A stretch of DNA of 64,000 bases from NCBI GenBank assembly GCA_029215795.1, contig JARDYH010000005.1, positions 16,028,001 through 16,092,000 on the forward strand. Direction: 5' to 3'. The notes beneath the pieces were generated by a model that saw nothing but the letters and a program-made list of their open reading frames with translations, did not search any database and was not told where the DNA came from. The DNA is from Anniella stebbinsi (taxonomy: Eukaryota > Chordata > Lepidosauria > Squamata > Anniellidae). The position numbers were made by a program, and so were the translations under genes. Each line of letters begins with the position of its first letter. Position 1 is the stretch's first letter. This document shows, piece by piece, positions 14,101 to 27,900 of the stretch.

Positions 14101-17100
14101 TGGAGGTAGCACAGAGACATCAGGACTAGTAGCCATTGACAGCCTTCTCTACCAGGAATTTATCCAACACTCTTTTAAAGTCATCCAAATTGGTGGCCAT
14201 CACTACAACTTGTGGAAATGAATTCCTTAGTTCAACTATGTATGGTGTGATGAAGTCCTTCCTTTTATCTGTCCTGAATTTCCCACCGATCAGCTTCATG
14301 GGATGGCCCCATTGAGTTCTAGTATGATGAGAGGGAGAAAAATGTCTCCCTGGCCACATTCTCCACACCATGCATGATTTTGTACACCTCTAGCAGAGAA
14401 CCACTGCCAGTCAAAGTATACAATACTGGGCAAAGTGGACTAATGGCTTTCTATGTTCCTCAAAATCAACACAGGTAGGTTTGGTGGGGGTAGTTGCTCA
14501 CCTTCTCGCCAGCTAGGCCAGAAGAACCTGCTTCCCCAACAGGTCCGGCCTGCCCTTTCAGCCCCTCAGGGCCATCCTCACCACGCATACCCAAAGTGCC
14601 AGCATCACCCTGTCAATAAAATGGAAGAGTTAAGAGAGTCTTCACTAGTGGCATTTGTAGAATTCTGGGTAAAAAAGTATTCTCAGGTCTGTGAGTCAGA
14701 GACTCCTCCTGTAGGATAATTATGCAGATGAGAGCATCCATTAACTTTTGTACTTGAGGCGGGTTGCACCATTTGTTATAAGGGAGAGGCCTGCTTTGAA
14801 ACATTTTGTTAATTCTTAGGTACTGGTTTCAAAGTGCCAGTAGAAGTGATGGCAAGCTTGATCCTCAGCTGATCAGACTGCATCCTGACATGGCATCCTA
14901 GATCAAGGGTGGGCAGAAGATAAATTTTCAGATGTCTTTGACTTCAACTCCTGGAAGCCCCTGCCAGCATGGCCAATGGTCATGAATGCTGGGAGTGGAA
15001 GTCCAGAACATCTGGAGATCTACTTTCTGCCCAGCCCTGTCCTATATGATCCCACATCAGTGCATGCCACACAGCATGCCTTGGATTTAGCAACAGTAAA
15101 GATATACTCTATGACACGGATGGGTGTGGAGTATCTAAGGCCTCAGTCCAGGGTTAGATATGGTCTACTTATCTGGCTTGCTATTACCACGGTCAAGTGC
15201 CCCCTCACCTTGATTGAGGTGTAGTAAGGAAGGGGTTTCTACAGCTTCGAAAGCTTTATAACTTCCTTACAAGAACTCACTCTCAAGCTTTCAGAACCAC
15301 CAGTATACTGGGAAGACTATCACTCACCCGGTCACCTTTTGAGCCCATATCACCCTTGAAGCCAGGGAATCCATCTTCACCCTAATAGAAAGACAAAAGG
15401 TTAACTTCCTGAAGGTAAGATCTGTGCAACAGTGGAACAGTCTCCCTACAGAGGTTGTGGGTTCTCCATCTCTGGAGGTTTATAAGAAGAGGCTGGAAAG
15501 CCACCTCTCATGGATGGTTGAACTGGTTTTCCTGCATGTTGCAGAGGGCTAGACTAGATAAACCTTGTGGTCCCTTCTTACTCCACAATTCTATTATTCT
15601 AATGTAGTCAGAGCAGTAGAAATGCCCACATATCTAAATCTGCCATGTGGGACAAAGAAGCTTACATAAGCCATGTCTACACCAGAGATTTATCCCGAAG
15701 TCATCCCTAGGTCATCCCTGTGCATCCACATGACACACAGGGGATCCCGGGGATGACCTAGAGACAACCCCAAGATAACCACAGGATAATGGAAACTGGG
15801 GATGTCCTAGTTTTTCCACAGTCCCAGGACCTGAAACACGTGCAGGGTGGCTCCATGCCCATGGGGGGGAGGCAGCAATTCCGCCATCCCCAGGATGGTG
15901 GAGGTGGGTGGGCATGGAGTTTGTTGGGGCAGAGGGTTTCCTTACCAGGGGCTCCTCTTCCTTTAAAACAAAAATTGCAGCCACGACATCCCTTTCCTCC
16001 TGGGACGTTGCGCTGCTGTCCAGATGCTGGGGGAGGATCACGGAAGCAGGTAAGTCCACGATCCTCCCCCTTCCCTCCCCGAACCCCTTTAGGCGTAGAA
16101 AAGGCCAGTCATATTGCCAAAATCCACTCAGTTTTGATGGTGCTCAAAGTTCCTTTCACTTTATCCTAAAGCTACACTTGCAATCCTTGCCAACACCACA
16201 ATCCCTTCAAATGATCAAAACAGAACTTGTGCAAGATGAGCGGAACCCTCAGACACTCAACTGTTGTGTGAGGATGCCTGGGAAGTAGAAGAATATTCCA
16301 TGCTACTTTTGGATGGGTAGGGGAGATATTTTTTCAGATTCTGATTGACTTGAGAGTCTGATAGAAGTGTCCTCTACAGCGGCCATCTGGCTGAGAATCT
16401 GCTAACGGAAGTGGTAGCTCAGGTTTGCTTACAGAATTTTGAATTTATATTCTCCCAATTTGAATATCAGCATTCCCAGTTATATGGATGGCTGTCGAAT
16501 ATAAGGATTTGAGAGCAGAGATGAGGCACTCAGTTTGGCAAGTTGGTAGCCTCATCCCGTCACTGTATAATGCGTCAGCATAAAATAAAATCTCAGCTTC
16601 TTTGAATGGTATCGCCCAAAAGTCACATTTCAAAAGCAAAATGGGAAAGAAGTTGAAACTTTTAAACCACGCATTCTGAAATTTTGATGGATTTCAAATA
16701 TTTGCAAGATTTCATCTCTACTACATAATGTTTTCCAACTCAAGCCTACTTGACAACAGAGACCCAACAGGGCTCTTGACTTCCAAATTAAAAACAACAC
16801 TAGATCATCATAGCTCCAGAAGTGGGCCACAAGGTTACTGAATTCCATCCCAACATGGGATCTATTCCCCAGATTAAATTTACATAATCTAGAACCGTGA
16901 GCAAAGAAAGCAAGAACAGACCAGTTGTGAACAGAGATTCAATGAAATCCATGGGATCCCTTGTCTCATACCAACACCTAATACTCCTGTTGGAGACTTA
17001 CCTTCTCACCTTTGCTGCCTTTCAGGCCCCTCACTCCAAAGGCCCCCTGTGGAAACATGGAAAGGTATGGCGGTGTTAGAGAGAAGGAAAAAAGCTAGCA

Positions 17101-18921
17101 TCAGGTATTTGCATAGAAGCCATGCTCACAGGAAGCCAGAAAGTCATGTCAGATCTGGCATAATATGGGAAGGCACTGAATTTGGGGGTGGGGGACAGGG
17201 CTAAATAGCCAGGCAAGAGATTCTGGGTCCTGAAGGTGGGTCCTCAGGTGTCTTGCATAGAAAGAACATACCTAGCCTGATCTGAATAATGCTTGCTTGT
17301 AAATGGATGCCATCGATTTCAATGACATGTACTTTGAAATAGGCATACTTAGGACTATAGGTGTAAATTAAGGAGTGCAGGTGGGGTGGGTGGGAGAATC
17401 TCTCCAGATTCTCATTCTGGATTAATGGAAGTTAGCAGAAGGAGGTGACGTGTACTTACCTTGACTCCACGGGGACCTGGATAGCCAATTGGCCCTGCTG
17501 CACCAGATGGACCCTGGAGAAGAAAGGTTTTTTAAAAGACATCCCCTATCATTTTTTTTAAAAAAATTAAGATAATAACATGTGGCAGCCTGATTTTGAA
17601 GTTTAGCATGGGGAGGGGTCAGAAGAGATGCCCATCTCTAGTTTATAGCATATACTTCTGCCGGACGAGTCAAGGTTTTACCTGGACTCCTTTCTCTCCA
17701 GCTGGCCCTTCTCTTCCAGGATGACCCTGAAAAGCAATACAAAAGAGATACAGTTGGATGATGTAGCTGCTTCAAGAGGTGATGCCCCATTAAAGATGCC
17801 CCACCCCTCCACAAGGAAAGCATCTGACTGGAAACATGCAGAAAAGCAATTCTTGCTGCTCCTGTGAACACAAGATAGTGCTGAAAGTAAACATTAGTAT
17901 TGGTGGGGGAAATGAAGATGGTTTTGTGTGTGAGTGTAGGGGGATTCTCTCTATTTTTTGGTTGTTTTCCCCTTCATGGAAAAGTACGGCATTTGAAGAA
18001 AAATGAATATGTTCATCATACATTGAAGACTTGAATTCACAGCTGTTCACATACATATATATCTGTGCACATATGCATGTGTATATCCCCACCCCAACCC
18101 CCACCCCGATCTTGCAGCTGTTTCAGAAGGAGGCACCCTATGTCTTCTGGCTTGTGGACATTTATTTATTTATTTCATTTATGTCCCACCGTTTTTCCCC
18201 CTGAAAGAACTGAAGGTAGCATACACAATCCTCCTCCTCTCCAGTTTATCCTCACAACAACAACCCTGTGAGGTGGGTTGGGCTGAGAGTCTTTGACTGG
18301 CCCAAAGTCACCCAGTGAGCTTCCATGGCTGAGTGGGGACTAGAATCCAGATCTCCCAACTCCCAATCCAACATTTTAACCACTAGACTACACGACATTA
18401 GTATAGTATCGTTGGTATTTACCGGAGGCCCATCCATCCCAGCCATTCCTGGTATTCCTGGTTTTCCTAGTGGACCCTGCACGAGAGGGAAAGGGATGAT
18501 CAGCAAAGCATTATCTGAGTCCTGGCTTGCTCAGACAGGAAAAGCTGAGCTGTGACATTAAGATGCTGGCATTGAGGGATGTCTCCACAAGTTCTCCATC
18601 CATCTATTTATTTATTTTGATACATACACACAATTTATAAATCACCCTTCATCCACTGGGGATCCCAGAACAGTGTATAAAACATTTGGAGGAAAAAACA
18701 AATTCAATACAAAACAAAAAAGCAAAAAAAAACCCTTATGAGCATAAGAAGAACCATCCTGGATCCGACCTAGGAGCCACCTAGTCCAGCATTCTTTTCA
18801 CACAGTGACCAACCAGCTGCCTGTGGGAAACTCACAAGCAGGACATGTGTTCAACAGCATCTTCCCACTCATGTTTCCAAGCAACGGGTATACATAGGCA
18901 TACTGCCTCCCATACTGGAGC

Positions 18922-18958
<37 letters not shown>

Positions 18959-21900
18959 TACACTTATATACCGCCCCATAGCCAAAGCTCTCTGGGCGGT
19001 TTACAAAAATTAAAAGATTTAACACTAAAAAGTCAATATACAAAATTTAAAACCATAAACATAAAATAGCTGACATTAAAACACTTTAAAATATTTTAAC
19101 TGTTAAGCCTGGCCACAATTCCAATCAAAACCTCAACTAGTAACCATTGGTAGCCTTCTCTTCCATGAATTTGTATAATCCCCTTTTAAAGCCATCTAGA
19201 TTGGGGGCCATCACCACATACAATTAGAAATTAAAAGACTAAAACAACCCCTACCACCCATTAAACATGAAGAATGGGTATGAATCCTGGTTCTAAGAAG
19301 CAGTGCGTTGTGACTGGGTATATGATGGCACAGCTTAGAGAACTCTCAGTCCAAAATGACCCCAATCTTCTCTGCCAACTACAGGATAAGCCTGACACAC
19401 TGATTTCATGGTTAAGCTAGACACAACCTGGCTCTAACTCACCTTTTCACCTGGAAGCCCAACATGACCTTGGGGACCAGGCAGACCCTAGGGAGAGAGA
19501 TGAATTAGTGGGGATAGGGGAAAACTTACAAGAGGAAAAGGGAGGAGAAGGATCTCATATCTTGTACATATATGACCCTTCTTCAAGTGAAGGCACATTT
19601 AACCATTTTAGAGCACGAAGGCTCCTCTGGAAATGTCCTTTCAGTTCAAACGTACCTATTTCTCTCTAGGGTCAAACTCTGGAAAAAAAAGGCTTCAAGC
19701 AAAAGCCAGCTGTACTTGGCACTGATTGGCTGGTCCCCATGATGTCACAAAGGAGCTCTTTCCCCCATGCTCTTCAAAGCAATTTGTAGGGTGTTTTTTT
19801 TTTAAGCTTCTCTTTTTTAAACAAAAAATGGTGGTAACAAATGAACAGAAACATTTGGGAATATTCAGGCAGCACTTTAAGGGGGGGAAGCAGGTGTATT
19901 GCCCATCTGAACCATGCGGGGTGGGGAGAGAGGAACAAAACCGATGGATTAGCCAGCATTCAGTTCACTGGCATGCATGCCCGTCATTTCAGTTCTAAAG
20001 ATGGGATGAAGCCAGGCTCTTGTCTCACTGTTTATGAGTTTTTTTGTGAGCTCGTATTCTGTCTTCACACTGTGAACTACCAGGACTAAACGTGGGAGCT
20101 TTCTACCTGGGACTAATAGCAGCCAAATGGTGGGGGTGGCACTTCATCAAAACCATGGTTGGGAGGGAGGGGTTACCTCCCCCCATTCCAGAGGCCTGAT
20201 AAAATTCAGCCTCCCCATAAACATTCACACACCTGATACAGTCTCTCCCCCTCCTGTTTTTCAAACAACCTCAGCAGCAAGTGATGTGTTTAGCACGCAC
20301 ATACACACACATACACACACATACACACATGCACACACATGCCACATACCTGAGAACCAGGATTTCCCTGCTGCCCAGGTGGGCCTGGCTCACCCTGAAT
20401 GCCCTAAGGACAGAAAATCCTGCAGTCAAGTCAGTATTCTGTGCATGTGCATATAGATACATATCTCAGAGGGAAAGAGGTGGCAGCATGCACACACACA
20501 GCAGCGGCACTGTGACTAAAATTGCCGGAGGGGACAGGGATCTGGAAAATGAAAGATTTGGAAAATGGAACGATCTGGTTCCTTGAGCATTTGGGAAACG
20601 GGTGCTATGTTGATACAGGACTGCATTTCCTTCTTCTTAACCCTTCAGCAGTTGACTGATTAAGCTAGAGGTTGATCATAGAGGCAGCTGAGTAGCATTT
20701 TCCCTAGGGTTGGTCATTCTGCACACAGGCCAGGTAGTGTCTACCCTACCCTATAGGAACACAAATAGGTCAGATGCATTTATCATGGTATATTATGGAC
20801 ATATATGAATCAGTCAGACAGTGTGGACACCTAACTTTCCATCCCATGGAATACAACAACAAACGCAGTGTTTTGTTCAGTAAGTAGTAGTATCTACTTT
20901 CTAGAATAATTTGGGCACCCAGGCCACAATCCAGCAAAAAGACTTAACTCTGTACTGGATTGTGACCTTCATCTTCAAAATGCTTAAAGTGCCAAGAAAG
21001 CAAAACAGAAACGTATAATTCCACAATTGGCTCCCTTGTCTCCAAGTAGACATAATTCAGTAGTGCAAAAGGATGTCGCTTGAATGACCAAAGGTTTTGG
21101 ATTATACTCCCAGGTAGTACAAAATCTGCATTTAGTTACAAAGCAGCATGTGTTAACTGTTATAGCAACTAGGGATATGCAGCAGATCGGGTCCGATCCA
21201 TGATCCAGACCAGATCCAGGCGAATCGGATAAAATTATCCGATTCTGATCCCTATAATCTGGATCGTCCAATCTAATCCGATCCGATCCAAAAAGACCCG
21301 ATCTGAATTGGAAAAAAATGGAGGATCGGACCTCAGACCTCCTCCCCCCTCCCCCCACTTGTGCTCCTTACCTGCTGCCTCCTCGCTGCTGTCCACTGCC
21401 GCCTTTTGCTTCAGTACTACTGAGAAACAGGCCTTGCGGCCCGTTCCACAATAGAGCGCCGGCGCGCTGGGTGACGTCATCACTCGGCACACCCTCGCTC
21501 TACTGTGGAACAGGCCGCAAGGCCTGTTTTTCAGTAGTACTGAAGCAGTGGTCAGCAGTGGATGGTAGCGAGGAGGCAGCAGGTAAGGAGCATGAGTGGG
21601 GGGAGGGGGAGATCCCTCGTTACCTGCCAGCATCCCGCGCTGCCGTCCGCTGCTTGCGGCCTGTTTATCAGTAGTACGGAAGCAGCAGACGGCAGCGCGG
21701 GACGACGGCAGGTAAGGAGCCCGAGTGGGAGGGAGGGTGAGGGGAAGGGAGAGGGAGTTCCCCACTTACCTGCCGGGGCCATCCGCTGCCGCCCGCTGGT
21801 CCATTCTATTGAGAAACAGGCTTCACAGCTTGCCTCTCAGTAGAGCGCTGGGTGATGTCATCACCTGGCGCTCTACTGAGAGGCAGGCCGCGATGCCTGT

Positions 21901-24900
21901 TTCTCAGTAGAAGGGACCAATGGATGGCAGCGGGCGGCAGCGGATGGCCCCAGATGGTAAGGAGTGTGAGTGGGGGGGAGGGACAGGGAGGGGGGAGTTA
22001 GGTCCCCACTCACCCGCCCCCATGTTTTCCACAAAGGCTTTCATTGGGGGAAAGTTTTCTTTCCTCCAATGCAAGCCTATGGCGAAAACACCTAAAATGG
22101 TGTCCAATCCAAAAATCGGATGTCCAATTTTCGGATCGGAATCGGATCCGAACCAGAAATCCTCCAATCCGATCCAATCTGAGGAATCAATTTCGGTTCT
22201 GATTCTGATTCTGATCCAATTTTTTGGGTCCATGCACATTCCTAATAGCAACCAGTTAGGATATGTTCGGGAAATATATGAATTACAAAATGGAAAACTT
22301 GATTTAAATCAGTCTTTTCTCCCCTCCATGATTCAAATTAAATTACTTATTTAAATTGCCTTGAATCATAATCATCCTCAACCTCATATCATCCACCCAG
22401 CAGCCATTTCACCACATGCTATTGCACTGCACTATGAATACAATCACCTCCCCCATGTCTTAGTGCACAATGAAACAACACACGTGAACCCTAACAGAAG
22501 ATCGTCTCAGCTGGAGGTTTGTTTTTTCTTTTTTCTTTTTCTGGATTTGCATCCTCCAATGAAGGCAACTGATTAAGAGGATACAATTTGGGCCAGGCTG
22601 ATAAAATTCTGGCTGTGTTTGAAACACATCTGTTTTGGCTCCTTTAAAATCACCTTGCTAAATGAAAATTTAAAAAGTTGGTTTGTGGCTTGGCGTGGGC
22701 TTAGGTTGCACTCCATGGGGCATCTCCTTGAGTGAGGATCTTGAACTTTACACTGTAGATTGGATTGGCTCCATGACAATCAAAATGAGACCTGAGAGCA
22801 GTGCTTCATTTGTAGAATGGTGCCAAAGCTGAAGCCTATTGAAAGACCACCTCCTTCCTAAGCCACTGTCAATGCATTCTTACCAAATTGCCTTTCTGTC
22901 CAGGTGCCCCATCAATGCCACTGACACCCTATGGGATGGAAACAACAAGAATACAAAGGTCACAGGGAGTTTCCTGCACAAAATAAACTCAAAGAAGTGC
23001 AGAGAAAGAAACTGCAGCAGCGTTTGACATCTAACACATTTTTTCACAGGTCCAAAACTGGTGGATTCAAATTCTAACAGGATTCTGTCTCCATTTGGGG
23101 AATATATAGTATATGGGGAGTTCTGAGAACTAGATGGCAAAGGAGATACAATTTGAGTTCTGCCTCTTAGCATGTTATGTTCCCAGTCTCCTCCTGGTCA
23201 TGGTTGGGAGATCAGGAGTGTGATGTTGGCTCATATAATTTTTCCTTCCCCCCCCCACATCTCTCATATTGATTTCCTTTCATGGTTTGTTTTAACTACG
23301 GTGCATTTGTATGCATTGTTTTAACTATGGTGGATGTGTTTTAGTCATGGTGCAGGTCTTGTTCCAAATGTATCATGTTTCAAGTGTTGAAAGGCGAACA
23401 GCAGGGCTTGGATTAAGACAGATTCAATTTTGCTTCTGAATGCAATTTTTCAATGATGGAAACACTGCAGAGTTCAAAGAGAGGAGAGGCCACCTAGACC
23501 AATCCCCTGCTTGAACTCCAGGTTCATTTCTGTTCTACACAGGAAGGGGATTCATACTTGTTGGCCTGGGGGTCCAGGAGCACCTCGTGAGCCAGCCAAA
23601 CCACGCATGCCCTAGGAAACAAAGAACATGGATGTGTGAGTGATAAGAAAAATGTACCCAAGTCAACATTTAATCTTTATTGCAATACTTCTTTCACAAG
23701 CCTTGAGCCATCCAGGAAGAAATGTTCCAGAGGGGAACACTTGCTGCTCTTCCAAGTTGTTTTACTTTTGTAAGCTATCGCTAGATGAGCATGACAACAA
23801 CAGAACTGTAAAAAGGGGAATGGATCATTTCCCCTCCAATTTCTCTTCTTCTTATTGTTATTATTAAAATGCATGCCTTGATGTTTCACTTTCCCATTTT
23901 GACATCAGAGGCACCAACCAAAAGATGTTGAGGACATTCTAGCAAGTGCATTCGACATGGCAATTGCAAGGGCAATCGGTACATTATCCAAGGGAAGTAG
24001 TCGTTCTACAGTCACAGTGTATGTCGTTTGGGGGAAATGTGACATTCTAATAACACGTGGGTGCGAAACCTCATTCAGCCTGAGGGCCAAATCAAATTTT
24101 GGAGAGGTTCTCTGGGGCCGCATCCTAGGGGTGGGGTGGGCCCATGGCAAAGGGGATGGAGCCAAACATGAAAAATACAAAAAAAACCAGGATGTTGTTG
24201 CTTAAAGCTCTTACTGCCAGTCACTTAGGAGACGCATTTCCCCCTTTTACAATGGAAAAACACTACACAAAAGCCAGAAAAACACCAAACCATTTGCAGT
24301 TGTGGGAAAGGGTTGGGGTAAAAGGAAAGGGGGGGTGCCAGAGGAAAGGGGTGTGGCAATCTGGGGAACCAGATTTGGCCTCCGGACCTGAGGTTTTCCA
24401 CCCCTGTAAAAACAGGGGAACCAAGCTCAAAGGGCAGAGATAGTTATTACATTAAAGACACCCACACTCAGCTACTGCAATGTGCAGCATGCCTCACTTC
24501 GCATTATGATGTCACAGTCTTCCATCTTTCCCTGCCTTCTGCCAGTAGCAGCCAATCAGTAAGGAAATGCATAATGTCGTACCACCTTGGCAAGATTTAC
24601 TGGCTTGCACAGATGGGCAGGGGTTACATGCTAAATGTAACCGCTACTTCTTCCGCCCAAAGCCAAACTTCTGGATAGTATGCAATAAAGTTGTAGCAAC
24701 TGTAGGCTGACCATATGAAAGGAGGACAGGGCTCATGTAACTTTAACAGTTGCATAGGAAAGGGAATTTCAGCCAGTGTCATTTGTATGCAATCAGTTCC
24801 TGGTGAAATCCCCTCTTCATCACAACAGTTAAAGTTGCAGGGGCCCTGCCTTCTTTTGTATATGGTCACTCTAGTATAGTGCCTGCAACTTTAACTGTTG

Positions 24901-27900
24901 TGATGAAGAGGGGATTTCACCAGGAACTAATTGCATACAAATGACACTGGCTGAAATTCCCTTTTCTCTACAACCGTTAAAGTTACATGAGGCCTGTCCT
25001 CCTTTTCATATGGTCAGCCTAAGCAACTGTACACTTGTTCTGCTTAAAAACCAATGACAGAACGGCCCCTTCAAGTTCTTACCAAAGGAAATATGGCTCA
25101 TTTACAGAATTCCTGGACACCAGGATGTTGGCCCTTAGTATGTGGCCTTAAAACGGAGTAGACAAATCCAAGGAAGGCAAAAACAGAACTTCTAAATTCA
25201 GAAAAGAGGGGAGTAAACATTTCTTGGACTGTATCGCTTCAGGCAACAATAGGGACACTGGAGAAATCTGAGACAGACTAAAATGAGATCGGATTTCAAG
25301 GAATCCGGCCTGTGGAATCCTCTGCAGACTGGCTTCCTCAGATCATGTGGAGTCTGTGGACTTTTGGACTTTTTTTTTTTAAAAAAAAACTTTCCTAAAA
25401 TTTACTTGTAGGAAAATACGCACGTTTTTGCTGAGACATATGCCATTCTGGAAAATATACACGAGGAAAAGTTGAATGGAATGGAGGACAATACGCTAAA
25501 TGTATGTTACATATACTCTCACAGAATTATCTGTGTATTTTTCGAATCTGTCTGTGAACAAATGCCAGAACTAACGACACCACGCAATCCACAAAACAAA
25601 CACAGGATGGAATTCACAAAATCCAGGCATCCTTAGGCAACAGGTAGCAAAGATTCATATTTGAATGCTGCCCAACCAAAGTACACACAAACGCCATGCG
25701 CATAGAAAAGTAGCTTTTTTTCATGGGGGACCAAGCATCCAACCTCCCACCTACAACTTGAAGTGATACAGTCTAGAAAGGGTTTTGCCACTCAGTTCTC
25801 CTCATTTTTTCTTCTTCAAACGCTGGGGACAGACCAACATGGGGGTGGCTATCTTCAACATGCTCTGTTCACAAGCCTCACTGTGACTTCTATTTAGCCA
25901 CTGTTGGGGTGCAGGATAAGAAGGATGTTTGATCTGGCCCAGCATTTTAATTCTTTTTATTATTAGATGTGGGGTTTTTTTTTTAAATGAAAAATATTTA
26001 CGAAATTAAAATGAGGATCTGAAAGGGTCGTTGCACTGAGATTCAACCAATTTTAAATTTCTTTTATTCCCAGATATTCTTAAAAGGCAGAAAACAGCAT
26101 ATTAAAGTGTTGCATCTTCTAGCACTTTTATTTTCTAAAATCAAACCATTTATGTTGAGAGACAAAAGATGGTTATTACTTTAAGGTAATAGCATACAGA
26201 GGCTTTAATGTTCATATTTCAATGACTTCTCAGACACAGACAGGTTAGAGAACAGACATAAAAACTGCCGAATACATGCACTTGTGAAATAGGATATGCC
26301 ATCTCTTTTGAATGATGAAATAAATCGGCCAATGTGGCCATTCTGAGGTTTTTTGTGATCCCCCCCCCCCCCGTACTTGCCTTCTCATATTTCAGTCTCT
26401 ATCAAGTCTGGATGGTTTCCCAAATATTCCCTTGCTTCCATTTCCCCCTCCCCACTAAAATGGCTTGGGGTGCATTCCTGTGCATGTTTGGACATAACAA
26501 AGTCCTACAATCCCCAGCATGCCCCAGTTCTGTCCAAACATGCATAGAATTGCACCCTTAAAGACTAAAGTCCATCCCAGAGTCTGTTTCTCATGAATTT
26601 AGTGGGCAGATACTCACAGCTTCCCCAGGCTGTCCTCTGGGGCCTTGCGTGCCATCAGACCCCTGTGAAAAGGAGAAGGTAAAACTAAGAGACTCCCAGC
26701 CACCTGTGCTCCCCCCACGCCACCCCATTCAGCTATCACACACTCACAAAGGACAGAAACACCCAATGAAGGAACACACAGCAACCGCTTCAAAGATACA
26801 ACACGAAGGTTCCAGCCACAAGGGGGAGGTGGTAATCTGTAACTTTCAGCCTATAAAAACTAGCATTCACCACCACCACCCTCAGCGTCTACATACTTCT
26901 GAGGAGACGCTGGGTGTATATTGCATGTCTAGAAGCTGGCGACGACTCCTGTTACAGCTCACAAGCCATATGCTTGTGTGTTTTGCTTTGAAGCACTCAC
27001 ATATCAAGCAATGTTTGTTTGTTTTTCAAACTTTCTGCCTTCTGCACATCCTTTTAACATCGAGCTGTCTTCTGTGGATCGCTTGTCTACTATGGAATTC
27101 CAGTGTCTGGCAGAGGATTTGGGGGCACATTTTGAGGTGCACACTCAGTTCATGCTGGGCACTAACCAGGCCATAACCCACCTCTATGAGCAGACAACAT
27201 GACCTACTGAAGATTCCTAACACATTACGTTGCAAGTGAAGATCACTAGTGGTGGGCAAACCGTCTTTCACTGAAGCCCACCTGCCATGACTGATCTTAT
27301 TGTGGAACCCCTGATAAGCTTCCAAAGAACTGGAGATTCCCTGGAACGCCAGCAGAAAACCCACAGATATAAATTATGATAGAGAGCCTGCTTTGAGACT
27401 TGTAATGCCTCTCCTGCTCTAATAAATGTATGAAATGAGCTCACATATTGATCAAAGTGATTCTTTTCAACCTTTCATTTTGAGTTTTAATAAACTGTGC
27501 CAACTTAACTGTCCTGACAATGTCCTAAATCTTTTGAAACCACTCGCTTCTTTTCCATTCCCCACCCTACCCCACCCCCTCCATTATTGTTCCAATAGCT
27601 AGCTATAATCATTCAAGGCCAATTAACTCCAGAGCAATTCTTTCTAGGGCAGCCTTGCCTCTGGAGTTGCTGGACTGCAACCCCCATCACAGCATGGCTA
27701 TTCTGAGTGTAGATGATGGGAGATGAAGTCCAATACCTGTGGATGGCACCTGGATGAGGAAGGCTAGTCTAGGGGAATAATAGTCTTTGCATCCCTAAAA
27801 TAAAATAAGGCTGTTTCTACACCGGCCTTTTTCCCCGGGGTTGTCCCTGGCTGTTCCCTGTGTGTTCAAATGATGCACAGAGACTCCCGGGGGCAGGGTG

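Larger units (their letters stand above)
15382..17001. other. Intron 28
   Basis: It holds a CR1 3' end and a Harbinger-like element. The AT-rich stretch 16290 to 17001 is not recognised. Confidence 0.7.
18477..19442. other. Intron 24
   Basis: It holds a dispersed repeat interrupted by a LINE 3' tail. The stretches 18480 to 18735 and 19216 to 19442 are not recognised. Confidence 0.65.
23612..26617. other. Intron 20
   Basis: It holds a hAT-like element at 24058 to 24406 and a TAGGCTGACC copy at 24703 to 25021. From 25030 to 26617 it is AT-rich and unrecognised, with a T10/A9 hairpin near 25372 and a C run near 26360. Confidence 0.65.

Noticed and set aside
21235..22354. Open frames up to 176 codons
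   Set aside because: They lie inside foldback element 1 and arise from hairpin repeats; no transposase motif (such as the hAT dimerisation region) is present.
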